A stretch of 64,000 nt of DNA from Stachybotrys elegans (GCA_020746835.1 JAGPNK010000013.1:744001-808000); one strand, 5' to 3'; positions 25,512 to 39,044 are shown, numbered from the stretch's first letter. Made by a program: numbers and translations. The notes: generated from the sequence alone by a model not told the origin.

Positions 25512-26312
25512 TATAGGTGTGGATATAAAGCAATAAACTCGGTCGTCGATGTCTTTAGCACTTTGAGATATGCATTACGAGGGAGAGAAGACCAATATAT
25601 ATAGCCTCGCATCTACGAACCGAAACGAATGTCCATTCTCTGTTGATGAGAGCCTTCAAGATGACGCAAGTATGGTTACGCGTGCAGACTCACTTCATCA
25701 CGGACTTAAGGGAGACTGACATCCCGATACAGTGAATTATCTTGGATTTAAGATGCGTTGGCTTTCCTCAAATATTGTTACCCTAACATGGAGATAGTGC
25801 GGCGCATGGTTGCTCAATGTGATGTTTCTTGGCTCCGCATTTGGATGCAATGTAGCACTATCAAGGGGATCCTACTAGATCAAGTATTGAACCTGCATCA
25901 TCTGGCTCTCAGCGACCTTCCCGTTCAGTGACATCTGCGTTCTGCTTGCGGATTGAGGGGCAAGGCGGAGAATGCATCTTCGGGAGTCAAGGGGTTGGAT
26001 GACCCTATTGGTCCGAGTCACTAGGCGCGCACAGCATATCTCACGCCCAGCCTGTGCCAAGACCAACAACTACTACTGGATGAGATTTCTCCAGTCAGAG
26101 TCTGATAAGCGTCTGATAAGCTGGCTGCATACAGAGAACCATATGAAGAGGCCTGTTTATAACCTGGCATATGCCTCCTTTGGCTGAGCAATTAACGCCA
26201 CGACCACACGCCGTGTTCAAGCGGACATCCTGAATCACCTTGAGTGACCGCAATTATTGATACCTTCGGCCCCTCGGCTGTGCATGGCTTAGCCGCTCTC
26301 TGGAAAGCAAAA
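25512..26312. promoter_or_regulatory. Shared divergent promoter (GMC2 / P450)
   Basis: About 0.8 kb between two divergently transcribed oxidative genes. On the minus strand CTATATATA at 25596-25604 lies about 85 bases before the GMC2 start and is a likely TATA box. No coding sequence is seen. Confidence 0.55.
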
Positions 26313-28051
26313 ATGTCTTGGAAGGATTTTGTACCCGGATTCCCATACATCGCAGCCATCACTGCTACCTACGTCAGTCCCTGCCTCTAACAAATTTCCT
26401 GCAGATTGCTTACAGCCCGTAGGTTCTTCTCCTCTCTGGCTATCGCATCTTTCTGCACCCCCTGAGCAAGTACCCTGGTCCTCTTCTGGCCAAGGTATCC
26501 GGCTCTTATAGCGCATTCTATGCTGTTCAGAAGCGTCTGCACCTCGTTACACGCGAGAACCACGTCAAGTTTGGTGAGAAGGCCCTTTTCCCTCCACCTT
26601 GAAATGGCCTGATAGCCCTTAGGACCTATTATTAGAATGGGCCCGAATAAGCTCGTGTTTAACTCTGTGCAAGCCTTGCACGGTAAGCGCCCATACACAT
26701 GTTCAAGGCAGCACGCTAAAGGTGCAAGATATTTATGACAGTGATCGAGTGACCAAGTCGCAGGCATATCTGGCCACGCGTCTTTCGCCTTCATTCAACA
26801 TCTTTAACGCTATAGATGAGGACCTTCACCGAACCAAACGAAAGGTTATTGGTCAAGTTGTTTCCGAGCGATCCATGAGAATATTTGAGCCCACCATGCA
26901 GGGGCAGATCGACGAGTTTATTAAGCATCTACGCCACTGTTCGCTTGAGTCGAGTCCAGTAAACATGACAGATCGCTGTAGATATTTGGGAATGGATGTT
27001 GTCGGTCACCTCGCTTTTGGTTATGATTTGGAGACGCAGACCAGTCCTACCAATCATCACTTGATAACTGCCTTGGGCCATGCGAATTGGCGGCTGAACA
27101 CATACATACAGTGGTCCTTTCTTGCCAAGCTTCATCTCGAAGTCGTTGTTGTCATCTTTTACTTATTAAAGAAGGGGAGCCACCTGCGCCTCCTGGACCG
27201 AATGATGAAGCTTCGTGAGAAGCAAGAGCCCGATGCGCATCACGATTTGTATTCGATTGTCGCTGGCTCCACGAAGAATTCGAACAACGAAGGGATTCCT
27301 CTTAAAGACATCTGGGCCGAGGCCTTCTTCTTCTTCCCCGCAGGTATGCATATGTTCAAGTTTATCCCCAACTCGCCTCCCCCACAGCGTTAATAGCCCA
27401 TGATTAGGTGGCGAAACAAGCGTGACAGCCATGTGCTCTTTGTTCTTTTATCTGTCACGAAACCCTGGCTGCTACCAGAAGCTGGCTGAGGAAATTCGAT
27501 CCACTTTCCAGAGCGGTGAAGAGATCAAAGGAGGAGCTAAGCTCTCAGGGTGTCGTTATCTCCGTGCTTCAATCGATGAAGCGCTGAGAATGTCTCCTCC
27601 TACACCCGGCACACTGTGGCGACAACAAATAGCAGGCGATAATGAGTCTCAGCCGTTGATTATAGGCGGTCACCCCATCCCAAAGGGAGTTGAATTTGGT
27701 GTCAATACCTATTCTATTCAGCACAATGAGGAGCTGTTCCCCGAGAGCTTCTCATTCAAGCCAGAGAGATGGTTACCCGACTACACTCCAAAGGAACAGA
27801 TCAAAGAAATGTCGCGTGCGTTTGCGTCCTTTTCTCTAGGCCCTCGTGGGTGCGCGGGGAAGGCTATGGCATATCTCGAGATCAGCTTGGTCATGGCAAA
27901 GGTTCTCTGGAACTTTGACTTTGAGAAAGCACCAGGTGAGCTTGGAGAGACTGGATGCATGCACGGTCGCAAGGGGGAATACGGAATACAAGACATCTTC
28001 ACTTCGGATCATGACGGGCCGTATTTGTTGTTCCGGGAGAGAACAGAGTAG
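26313..28051 (+). CDS. Cytochrome P450 monooxygenase
   Basis: Heme-thiolate monooxygenase of 509 residues; exons 26313-26372, 26423-26573, 26623-26682, 26729-27343 and 27408-28051, introns 46-64 nt. An N-terminal membrane helix (IAAITATYVLLLSGYRIFL) leads to the proline-rich hinge HPLSKYPGPL. The oxygen-binding helix reads AGGETS, the ExxR motif EALR, the PERW motif follows, and the heme ligand lies in FSLGPRGCAGKAM. It looks like a fungal microsomal P450 acting with a reductase at the ER. It is divergent from GMC2. A role in tailoring the polyketide product is inferred from position only. All five exons keep frame and all key residues are present. Confidence 0.93.
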
Positions 28052-28961
28052 CCTCAATCTATCGGATATAGCAGTCAGGATTTTGCTACCAACTGCTCTC
28101 CATGGATTTGATCCTCTGCATCGTTAGACGTCGCCTACTCATAGTCTCTGATCTCTGTCCGTTGGAGCACAGGATAGGGAATTCTCATATGGTTAACTTA
28201 AATCTTGTCGCCTGTTGTCTCATCCATCTCTCTTATGGGACAATTATTGCCTCTTTGACTCAGGCTATTCGAAAAGTCTTCGATCAAATGCTTAACGCAA
28301 AGCCGGATCGCATAGATGGCAAGCATCCAAGTTCAGTTCCAGCAGAAATTAATTAAGCGGAGTTTCTCCCATAGGTGGAAACGCATGCTATTACCGTTCT
28401 CCAATCTTCATGTGACCCTCCGGAAAAGTTATGATAGTCTAGAGAGGAATGGCGTGAATTCCTTGGCAGAAGGCTGCCAAGTGCCGAAGGTTATATCCGA
28501 CGTAGCTGTCGATCAACTGGCGGGAAACTGTGGAGATCGCGGGGAAGCTGGGGAGGAATGATGCCTCAATGCCGAGATAGGATGGGGTAAAGAGGCACGA
28601 AGGTTCTGTATGTACAACTGCTGCAGTCGGCTTAGCCATTGGAGGATATGCGAAAACTCATTTCGGAATATGATGAAGCTCAGAGTTACAGAGCGTCTAG
28701 ACCCAGGTACCCGGTTGACAGACGCAATCTCCGTGCATCTCAACTGCCGCACCAGTCTGGGATCACGACAATGCGGCCACTTCCGTAGGCACATGGAATG
28801 ATCGACGTCACCTCGGTGATACTTTAACCGACTCGTCCACTTCTTAGCCTTGCATTGGCAACCCCTCAATTACGTGCTGTATTCTTCTCTCGAACACCTT
28901 ACCCTCCTCCTTCCTGCCAAGCACACATTATCCGCATCGCAGGAATACCAAGAAACCAACA
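28052..28961. other. Intergenic between P450 and MFS permease
   Basis: Short ORFs on both strands (for example 28513-28869 minus) match no family. It should hold the permease promoter, with a pyrimidine-rich stretch just before the start codon. No gene seen. Confidence 0.55.
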
Positions 28962-30624
28962 ATGGACGCCGAGAAAGCCAGCATCCAGGAGAGGGAGAAT
29001 GCTGCCCACACGGCAGAGGCAGCTTCTGCCATCACGCAACGAACGCCGGAAGAGTGGAATGCACTTTTTGACGGCAAAGATGAGGCTTGGCACAAGAGCT
29101 TCGACAAGAAGTTGCTGCGCAAGGTTGATGCGCGGCTCATGCCCACGCTGGTCATAATGTACCTTCTCAACTTCCTTGACCGGTCCAATCTCGCCCAGGC
29201 ACGCCAGGGAACGCTGGAGGAGGACCTGGGGATGAGAGGCACCGACTTTAACCTTGCCACGTCCATATTTTTCGTGGGCTATCTCCTTATGCAGCTGCCT
29301 TCTAACCTGCTGCTCACGCGGGTGCGTCCGTCGCTATACCTGAGTGCTTCGTGCTGCCTCTGGGGCGTTGTTTCGACATGCAACGCCGCCGCCGATAGCT
29401 TCGCACACCTCGTGGTGATTCGCTTTTTCCTGGGTTTCGTGGAGGCTCCTTTCTTCCCAGGAGCTGTCTTTTTGATGAGTTCATGGTACACGCGAGCTGA
29501 GTTAACCCGCCGCATCGCCTATCTCTATGCCGGAAATGCCCTGGCCAATATGTTTGGAGGCCTCCTTGGCGCAGCGATTCTCGGTGGACTCGAAGGTGAC
29601 CATGGAATAGCTGGCTGGAGATGGCTCTTCATTATCGTAAGGCTGCCGACGAACCGGAGCGTGCATATTGGCTAACATTCAGCAGGAAGGTGTTGCTGCG
29701 ATTGCTTTCTCGTTTGTTGCGATGTTTGTGCTTCCTAACTACCCTCACACGACCAAGTGGCTGTCTGAAGACGAGCAAGCATATGCAGCTTGGCGTTTGG
29801 TGCAGGACATCAACGAAGTCGATATGTACAGAGACAAGAGCATGTGGGATGGTGTGAAGATGGCTGTGGGAGACTACCGACTCTACCTGTTCGTTCTCAT
29901 GCAACATGTCAGCCTGATCTCCCAGACGTTTCAGTACTTTTTCCCAACCATTGTTGGCACGCTGGGATACGGTCGCATCAACACTCTCTGGTTGACGGCC
30001 CCGGCATGGGTAAGAAAGCCTCCCCCCAGGGTGTAGCCTGTCGCTAACCTGGCTAGTTTGTGACCTTTCTCGTATCGCTTCTGGTCACATGGTCTTCTGC
30101 AAGAACAAAGGACCGATCCTTGCACATTGTCTGCCTGATGATCATCGCTGCAATAGGCAACGCCATCGCAACTGGATCGACTAATGTCGGCGCTCGCTAT
30201 TTCGCCATGTACCTGATGCCAGCTGGGGCTGTCTCGGCCTGTAAGTTATTTTTATCCATCTGCGACAGGGTACTCACAATTACCAGACCAAATCATCGTA
30301 TCGTGGGTCGCAAACTCATTCCCCAGACCGTTGGTTAAGAGATCTGCATGCATCGCCATTGCCAACATGATTGGAAACACGGCGACGATCTACGGCTCAT
30401 ACATGTACCCGGCCAGCTCTGGGCCTCAGTACATTCCAGGAGGGAGTGCCAACGCGATTATTTGCCTTGTTGTGGCTATCTTGGCTCTGGTGCTTCGGTT
30501 TATACATATCAAGGAAAACAAGAAATTGGAACAGGCAGAGATGGAAGATTCAAAGTATGGAGGCAAGGAGCATACGAGCGAGGTTCCGGATAAGAGAGCA
30601 TTCGGATTCCGGTACATCTATTAG
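28962..30624 (+). CDS. MFS permease, anion:cation symporter type (allantoate/nicotinate-like)
   Basis: Major facilitator with about twelve membrane segments, 506 residues; exons 28962-29636, 29686-30009, 30057-30240 and 30287-30624. The family core MYLLNFLDRSNLAQAR, followed by RFFLGFVEAPFFPGAVFLMSSWYTR, is typical of fungal ACS permeases that take up organic anions or vitamins such as allantoate, nicotinate or pantothenate. Substrate cannot be assigned. The first acceptor is a tandem TTCAGCAG; using the second CAG gives the usual WRWLFIIEG. The C-terminus is charged and cytosolic. As an uptake-type carrier it is less likely to be the exporter of the nearby pathway. Confidence 0.92.
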
Positions 30625-33600
30625 ATTCGAATCAAGTGGGATTGACAGTTGTGGCCTTTGCATGGATGTGTCTTCATCTAGGGTAGCCTTCATCATTAAC
30701 AGAAGCTGGTCAAATCCAACGGGCACTCGCTGTCGGTTAAGTTCACAACACTCTGGCCTTATCATGTCTTATTGTTTCTGTCATTTTATAATTTTGTCAT
30801 TACTCGCATACCGATTCTACACAACCGCAAAATGGGCTTGAGTCCCTGTGTATCTTGGACAAGTGCATCAAGACTTCAATATAATGCAGCACCCAACCTC
30901 AGCCACTATTCTTTGATCTCGATAACGTGTTGGGGCTGTTTCGCTTACATTTGGCATAGGCCCGATTGAAAAGTCGTACAAGTCTTGTAAAGTTGTCTTG
31001 TTAACAAGGATTCCAACACGCCAAGACCAAGGCTTACTCTAATATTGGTCAAGGCCAAGCAGGAGCCTCAGCAGTGTACATATCTCAGCTGATGTAACAG
31101 GGCTGAGCAGGGCAGAAGAGGCGCAGGACTCCTTGATGGTAAATTAGCACAACTAGCCAATAGAGCCAGCCGGTTCAATATGGAGGGATGATGCGCTTGT
31201 CGATGACCCGGAGCAGAGCCTCCTGCTGACATTCCTGAACATGGGATACTTTTATGCAAGGAAGCATCGGAAGATTCGGCTAGGATCTAGTATTACTGCA
31301 ACGTGACTCAGCAGTAAAACAAACGTGAGGAGGCCGAATGGCGGTCTGTACTCCGTTTGTGCACGTCAAGACCGATCTGGCAGAGGATCTTGAGACCCAG
31401 ATTACAGTCAGAGTTTAGCATGGGATGGCTGCTAGCGGCGGTGAGCGGTTCTACGGCCCGGCTCACCTCTAATTTTGACACCGGGCTTGACAAAAGTCCG
31501 GAGCAGCTGTTAGCGAGCGACATGGAAGCAAAACACCGGGTGCCTGGCGCGGTCCTGCAAATGTTTGGCTCTTTGACGCCTTGAGATCCTTTGGCGGGTT
31601 GCCTCTCGCCTACCCATGGTTCGTCGCTTGGCCAGGGAGCTGAGCAACTGACCGTTTTTTACGGGGGGTTTTCCATTTAGGGGGGAGGAGTTCAAAGCAC
31701 GATGCCGATCTTTGCCAAAACGTCTTCTCAGCTTGTGTAAGCGCCAGCACGCTATTGGTGTCCTGGGGGCCATATCTCACCTCCCAAGTCCCCGTTTGCC
31801 CTTTGCTCGTATCGCATAAGAGGGTGGTGCACGGAGTAGGGGAGGTCGAATCCAACACGATTGGCTGGCTGGCTGCATGAGGATGCTGCATCGCGCCGTG
31901 TCTCCACGCCAAAGTGCCAATATTGGTGATTGTGATTGTTCGTTGAGGACGCAGCAGATGGACACTCACTCCTCTTGTTGGGGCGTGGCCCTCTATTCAG
32001 CGAGTTCCAGAGGCAAGGGTTGGACTTGAGGCGGGCTCCATGACACGAGCAAGGGTTTGTTGGGAATTTGTATTCGTCGCTTATGATTTTCGCCAGGGTC
32101 GCACGCTACGTTGCACTGTCTGCCCAGGAATGAGATGCGAGAGTGCAGCAGCCAAGCAATTAGCACTCTTGTTCCTTTTTTCTCCGAGCACGAGATCAGC
32201 TGCCAAGCAGCTATTCAGTCTTGCTGCCGCTACCCCCATGGTCGCCACTGATCTTCTTGACTAGCAGGATATTATTTTGGAGCGAGCAGATCAGCCGCTC
32301 TGCCGATCATAGTGACTACTTGTGGTGTTGGGTTGAAGCGGGATAGCTTCCATGCCGCAATCCGTGGACGATGCATTCATGGACAAAGGTAAATTTGAGT
32401 TTGTGACATATTGGTCAGCCCAAGGTCGCATCCGGAATTTCTGGAAATGCGAGTCCGAGGCATAACCAAGGCGATACTGTCCCTGTGCCGCACCAGTGAC
32501 ACATAACCTGTAGGCAGCACACCCACCCTCTCCGATTCCCGTCGGATGGTTGGGAACACCGCCCTTTCCGCGCCCTTTCCCTCTGGCCAAGACCTCCACC
32601 CCAAGCCACGGCTGGCCAAAGAGAAAGCGGCTGAGGAACCTTTGGCATGAGGCAGACCGCTAGGAAGGACTCCGCGTTACGCCATGCCGCCCTTGACGAG
32701 CAGACCAAGATGCATCTCGCGCGCGAAAAGGCAAGCTGCTCCGCTATGGCCCTTTGGGCTGGAGGGGACCCTGGTGAAGGACCGACGTCTAGCCTCAAAA
32801 TTAGGAGAAAAGACCTGGCCAGGGCGAGCACCCTTGCCTCCTCGACCTCGTGGCGAAGCCCCGTCATCCTGTTCCGCTGCCGCTAGACGGGGTACCGTAC
32901 ACCACACACGTGGTGGACAGAGTCGCAGCCGAGTACGGGTATGCAAGGGTGGAGTGTTGTCCTGCGGAGCAGCCTCTGGAAGCCGGCAAGCAATGGGCAG
33001 CAGACAAGGGAGGGTAGAAGCGAAATGGGGCTCTTGGCTCCAAGTGACTAGGGTCGTGCTTCAGGTGAGAGAGGGGAAAGAGGATGACGAGAGTGAGTAA
33101 CACGCCGCGTCGCCTGGAGGCTGAGGAAATGAGTGCTTGCGAATACACCTCGATTCGTCTCTTCTTTCTCACCGCGAGGGGGGTAAAATACGGTATCATA
33201 TAATTCTATGGCTATAGCAACGTCGTTTGTCACGCGGCGCCGGGCTGACATTGGTGTCTGTAGAATCCGGGCACAGCTTACGCAGAGATGACTACTCTAC
33301 GACCCCCCCTCTCTGAGGCTGACAAGCAGGGGTATCCTATACGGACTAATATCACAGCTGCTATCCATCTTTTCTTAGTCCAGTGGCCCCTCGACGCACA
33401 GGTTGCCGTTTCTTTTCCTGCCAAGCATCCCGGTCACGCCTTATGGCCCTCGCCCCTTTTGGTTTTGCCTAAAAGAAGCCCTACGATCGGGAGGGAACAA
33501 ATACGCTTACAATCTCGAGGGAGGGTCAGTTAATATGGCTACCCGTCGAGAACCCGAGGCACCCGGATCGGCGACCCACTGACCCCCAACGGGAAACCAA

Positions 33601-35546
33601 GATTGAGATCAGAAGAAGGTGCAGGATCTGTAGTGCGAGAGGGAGGCAGAGAGCATCGTGGCGCTGTAGATTGTCGATGGGTTCGGTATACATCTTACGC
33701 AGGAACAGGCCAACACCATAGCACCGAGCAGCAAGCCTCTTCCGCCACCATAAGAACGTTAATGTGCCTTAAGGTTGGGTGGCAGCACGGCAGCCGCGCG
33801 CGCTAGGCCAAGACTGACGGATGGAACGGTGCCATGTGGGAATGACGACGGAGGCGTCGAGCGGTGGCTTGGGCCCCCAGCTTCACCGAGCTGATGTCTG
33901 CGGTCTCTTCGCCTTGGCTGCCCTCCCCACTCGTTTCCCATCCGGGCCAGACAAGGCGGACAAAATGTCCTGCCGAGCCAATCATGGCATGTCGTGACTC
34001 CCTCGGGCGTGATTTGGTGTCACAGGATTTCGAACTATTGATCGCGACATGTCAAGTGAGCACTCCCCAGCCTCTTGGCGCGAGGTTGCCCTGCTGCGAG
34101 CCCACGATAACGTCGTATGGGTCGGCTTCGTGGTGTGGTGGTATTCGTTATGGGCCGTGGATAGCAGATGCAGGCGAGTTACCGAGCATTCCGCGATGAT
34201 ATGGCATATCTTTGCGAGAAGCCGCGTAAGGCATGGAGAGAAACAGGCGAGCAGGCGACCACAACGGGTTTGTTTGATAATAGAACCGCATATGATTTGC
34301 ACTGGCATCATGCCCCATTCGTCAAACCACAATATGTTCACTATGGGCGAACTCGCCTGAATGTCGGGATGACTCTGTTTATCCCCCCTGCAACCAGCCT
34401 GCATGCCGTGCATGTCCTTGCTGCATGCACACCGATATCAAAGTGGGCAGGGATGAAGGGGGGGTTGTCGCCGTTCAGCTTTGGCCTGCTCGGAGCAAAA
34501 GCCACGCTTGCAGGGCTGGTTCCAAGTGCATGGTAAGCGGCACGCAGCCAAGCAAGCAGCATCCCGTGCTCTTGCAAGGGGCTACAAAGTTCTTTTCTTC
34601 TTTTACATAGTTTCGAGGGTACTGCCAGGTACCAATGGACCCTCACCCACGAGACGGCCAACGGATCCTTCGGGCTGGCTGCCTATGCATATTGAAATTA
34701 GGAATCCTACGGAAGCCCTTTTCTCACGCAGCCAATAGCCTAGCAATATTGAATCAAGAGAGGAGCCAAAGCGGAGATATGGCTGATAGTTGAGTTGGCA
34801 CGCTCTTTCAATCTATTGTTTTTAGATATGGAGAGTCACAAGGCACGATATCCAAATCGCTGAATGCGAATGCACGACCACGGAAACTCTAAAGTAATTG
34901 AAACCATGAAACTCACCCACGAGCATACACTCAGCCACGAGCTCCGGACCCCTGTGCGGGGGCGGCTTAAACTCCGGGTCAGCTTACAAGGTCTCTGTCC
35001 GAGTTTAGAACAGCTGCTCGACACAGGCTTCCTCTCATCAGCCGCCCGGTCCACGCAGGGGCCGCTCCCGATGCGCAGACAGCAGGGGTCTCTCCTGCTT
35101 GTCGACGAAAGTGGTTTCCCTCTGGTAAACTCTTTCCCCTTGCTCTCGCACCACGGGAGGGGTGTTCAGCCAGTACGCTATGACATGCAAGCCACAGTCA
35201 TTCCAACGGCAGGCGCAGCAGCAGGGGTGGCTCTGGGCGCTTCCTCGCGCTCTCACAGGAAAGCCCCTCCAAGCATCTTTCACCAGGGTGACTTCGTATC
35301 AAACTTCGAGACGGCATCGCTGTAAGCTGGGCTCGGAGGGCTAGGCATCAGACCGAGAGTCCCAGTCGCGATGCAGAGGAGAGGGAAAAGACATAAAAGG
35401 ACCGACATGTCCGCCCTTCAACGACTCCTTTCTTCACCAGCTCCATCCTCCTCAACACTCTTGGATCAGCTTGTACAGCTTCACACTCTCTTTTTCAATT
35501 CACTTTGAAATTCCATTGTTTTTCAAACCCCCAACTGCTGTTCACC
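30625..35546. other. 4.9 kb gap without a recognisable gene
   Basis: Many overlapping 60-150-codon ORFs occur on both strands, especially at 32.3-33.1 kb and 34.8-35.3 kb, which is what moderately GC-rich noncoding DNA yields. None shows a known motif or a sensible splice chain. Its right end must hold the promoter of the multicopper oxidase. It could carry a long noncoding RNA or decayed sequence; nothing specific is visible. Confidence 0.5.
35391..35400 (+). promoter_or_regulatory. TATA-like element of the multicopper oxidase gene
   Basis: ACATAAAAGG lies about 150 bases before the start codon and is followed by a long C/T-rich leader (about 35410-35545), the usual pattern of strongly expressed fungal genes. 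Confidence 0.45.
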
Positions 35547-37494
35547 ATGCTTTCCAAGACTCTTGGAGCCGTGGCTCTGAGCCTTCTCTTCGGCGGCAAC
35601 GCCGTTGAGGCTAAGCCTGTGCCTGGCACAACTCCTGCCAGCGCTCACCTCTTCCGTCGTGCTCAGTTGAGCCCTCAGTACCCCATGTTCTCGGTTGAGA
35701 TGCCCATCCCTCCCGTCAAGGAGCCCAAGCTGTAAGTCAAAGCCCTGCTTCACGTGCTGGCTTGGCAATTTCATTAACATACTTCCCAGCGTCACCACCA
35801 ACCCGGCCAACGGCAGGGAGATGCGATACTATGAGATCGAGATCCAGGGCTTCAGCAAGCAAGTCTACCCTGGCCTTTCCGAGGCCGAGTTCGTCGGCTA
35901 CGACGGCATTTCTCCTGGTCCTACCATCCGGGTGCCCCGTGGTGTCGAGTCTGTGGTGCGATTCGTCAACAACGCCAACCAGAACAACTCGGTCCACCTT
36001 CACGGATCCTTCTCCCGTGCTGCCTTTGATGGCTGGGCTGAGGACATGACCCAGCCTGGCGAGTACAAGGACTACTACTACCCCAACAGGCAGTCTGGCC
36101 GTACCCTCTGGTACCACGACCATGCCATGCACCTGACGGCTGAGAACGCCTACAAGGGCCAGGCCGGCATGTACATTATCGATGATGAGGCCGAGCATGC
36201 CCTTAACCTCCCCGAGGGTGACTACGACTGGCCCATGATCCTGGCCTCCAAGCAGTTCAACGCCGACGGCACCCTCGCCCCGGCCACTGGTCTGTTCTTT
36301 GGTGATGTGATCCACGTGGTAAGCATCCATGTCGCAAACACGTTGCCTAAGCGAGCATAACTAACAAGCACAGAACGGCGAGCCCTGGCCTTTTGCCAAC
36401 GTCGAGCCTCGCAAGTACCGCTTCCGCTTCCTCGACGCTGCCGTCACCCGCTCCTTCGGTCTCTACTTTGCCAACTCTGAGGACTTGACCACCCGCATCC
36501 CCTTCCAGGTCATTGCCTCCGATTCCGGTCTGCTCGAGCACCCCGTCGAGACGGAGCTGCTCTACATCTCCATGGCTGAGCGTTACGACGTCGTCTTCGA
36601 CTTCTCCGGCCTTGCTGGTCAGACCATTGACCTTCGCAACCTCGCCGGCCAGGTCGGCGGCATTGGTACTGATACCGACTACGACAACAGCGACAAGGTC
36701 ATGCGCTTCCACGTCGCAGAGGAGACTGAGAACAACGAGCCCGATAACTCCGATGTTCCCGAGAACCTCCGCTCTGTTCCCTACCCCACCCCTACCGACA
36801 TGGAGCCCAAGGACTTTGTCTTCAACCGCACCAACAACGTCTGGACCATTAACGGTGCCCGTTTCTCTGACCCCGTCGGCCGTCTGCTAGCGAATGTTTC
36901 GACTGGAACTGTCCAGCGCTGGAGGCTTATCAACACTGGTGCTGGTTGGACTGTAAGTTTGCCTGCCCCTCTTCGCTCGAAGCACATGGCTAATTCATTT
37001 CCAGCACCCTATCCACATCCACCTGGTTGACTTCCGTATCATCTCTCGTACCAACACCGGTGCCCAGGGAACTGGCCGTGACATCATGCCCTACGAGACT
37101 GGTCTGAAGGATGTTGTCTGGCTGGGTCGTCAGGAGACTGTTGTGGTTGAGGCTCACTACGCTGTAAGTTCACATCTCAACCACTTCCTGCCTGAACAGA
37201 AGTCTAACGACTTAATAGCCCTTCCCCGGTCTGTACATGTTCCACTGCCACAACCTGATCCACGAGGACACCGACATGATGGCTGCATTCAACACCACTG
37301 TTCTTCCCGACTACGGCTACAACGCCACCATCTTCACCAACCCCATGGAGGAGATGTGGCAAGCTGTTCCCTTCGAGATCACCGAGTTTGACGGCCAGTC
37401 TGGAGCTTTCAGCGACAGCGCCATCATCTCGCGCCTCCACGCCATGGCCGAGTACCTCCCCTACCAGGCCGCTGACGACGAGGCCGAGAACTAA
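35547..37494 (+). CDS. Multicopper oxidase, bilirubin-oxidase-like
   Basis: Secreted blue-copper oxidase of 575 residues, coupling one-electron oxidation of a phenolic or tetrapyrrole substrate to four-electron reduction of O2. Exons 35547-35731, 35790-36318, 36374-36952, 37005-37163 and 37219-37494. A signal peptide (residues about 1-22) is followed by a propeptide ending near LFRR. All four copper motifs are present: HLHGS, WYHDHAMH, HPIHIH and HCHNLIHED. The layout matches ascomycete bilirubin oxidases more than plant-type laccases (HPIHIHLVDF, no C-terminal DSGL plug). Codons end overwhelmingly in C or T, suggesting high expression, unlike the genes to its left. Related enzymes colour conidia or detoxify phenolics; the actual role here is unknown. 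Confidence 0.95.
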
Positions 37495-37720
37495 GTGGCT
37501 CTCGTGCCCTGACTCCCTCTGAGCGTCTGCGAAAGACCACAGGTCTCTGGCATTTTGTCAGCTGACATGTTGAACGATGCACGTCTCTGGGATGATTTCT
37601 TACTGTTTCCGAGCAATGGTCTTCTCTTGTTCCATTTTGGCCCCCTGTTTATTTGGCCGAGCCTGCCAGTATATAACCGCGGCACCTGGATGACCTCTCG
37701 TCTCATATCGCCAATCCTGC

Positions 37721-37781
37721 TTGTACATAGCTGCAGGTCCTTTTGTCTTATATTGTCAACGCTGTTTGTACATAGCTGCAG
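37721..37781. repeat. 16-bp direct repeat in the oxidase 3' region
   Basis: TTGTACATAGCTGCAG occurs at 37721-37736 and again at 37766-37781, a 45-bp spacing; the sequence between is also partly similar. It lies some 230 bp past the stop codon and may be in or near the 3' UTR. The TGTACAT core resembles a Puf-protein recognition motif, but this is speculative. Confidence 0.75.
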
Positions 37782-39044
37782 CATTTGTTCTATTGTACAT
37801 ATCAATAAGACTGTCTATGCTTGATCCTACTCTCCATAACCTTGTCAATGAGTGAATTAGTTCTGGTCTTTCGTGTAAAAGTATATAGTCATAGCAACTT
37901 CGAAGCACATGGGTGCTCTTCTACATACTCGCCTGGGGAAAATAATTAATACTTTCACCGGGTTCATTATCAGAATTGAACCCATATTGAGGCTTGCGGC
38001 CCCGTATATATCAGCGTAATTTGTTGGCCCTGGCACCTAGTTTGAGAAGGAAGAACATTACTTTACCAGAAGTGGTCCTCGCTCCGGCATACCCATGGAG
38101 AAAGGTTTCCCTCCTATCAAAGGTCAGTAAATCAGCTTCGACTTTATGGCAACCACCCGCTCACTTGCACTCGGGGATGGTGTTCACAACCTCTCACCTG
38201 GCCAAGACAGCCACAACCACCAGCCAACACGTCATTCAATTCATCTGTTCCTCGGAGAAAATAGAGGATTGCCGTTTTGCACCATTGAACCAAGGTTCCA
38301 GCAATTACTTGAATGGAAACTATGTGGATCGGCGGGTTCGGTGGAGACTTACCTAGTTTCCAAGAAATTATGGTCGTGAATTGAGTCCTCGTCCAACAAC
38401 CGCACCTCTCAAGGCTCTCCGCCAATTGCCGGCGGGATGCCGAACATGATTTAACCGAAAAGTGTTGTGTCACAGGGAATCAACCGCCCTCCTCCGCAAG
38501 GCTGGGATCTTCCCTTTCCCATGAGTGGAGCACAGCATGATCTGCTTGCAGGTGGTGTGTTGTTGACAGGCGGCCAGGAACACATCATGTACGATGACGA
38601 TCCCTGCCAGCATGAAACGCCCATCATTCCCGCATCCATGCTCTCTGGCCGCATACCTCCGTATCCATTCTGTCTACTCCGTGCAACTGTCCCCGCACTC
38701 GTAACCTGCTCTGTGATGCTGGCCAATGCAGCCCTTGTCTGCCACGGGTAGATTGCGAGACTGGCTCATGCCCAGCCAAGCTGGTGGATTTCTCCGGCCA
38801 CATGGACGCTGACTCTCCACCAGAATCTCCGGCAAAATGGAAATCTTTGCCAGCTATAGGCGTCGGTCCATCTCTGAACCTTGAGAAGACTATCCATTTT
38901 CTGGTTAGGCTTGTTTATGATTAAGGGAGACGACGATCGACATGGAGAAACATCATGCGCCAAGCTGGAGGAATATGATGAGGAGAAGTACGCAGCAGAG
39001 GTGGAAGCAGCCGTTGTAACAAGGGTTAATGGAACAGGACACGG

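Noticed and set aside
32291..33100. Overlapping 80-150-codon ORFs on both strands
   Set aside because: No domain, signal peptide or splice chain; typical of GC-rich noncoding DNA.
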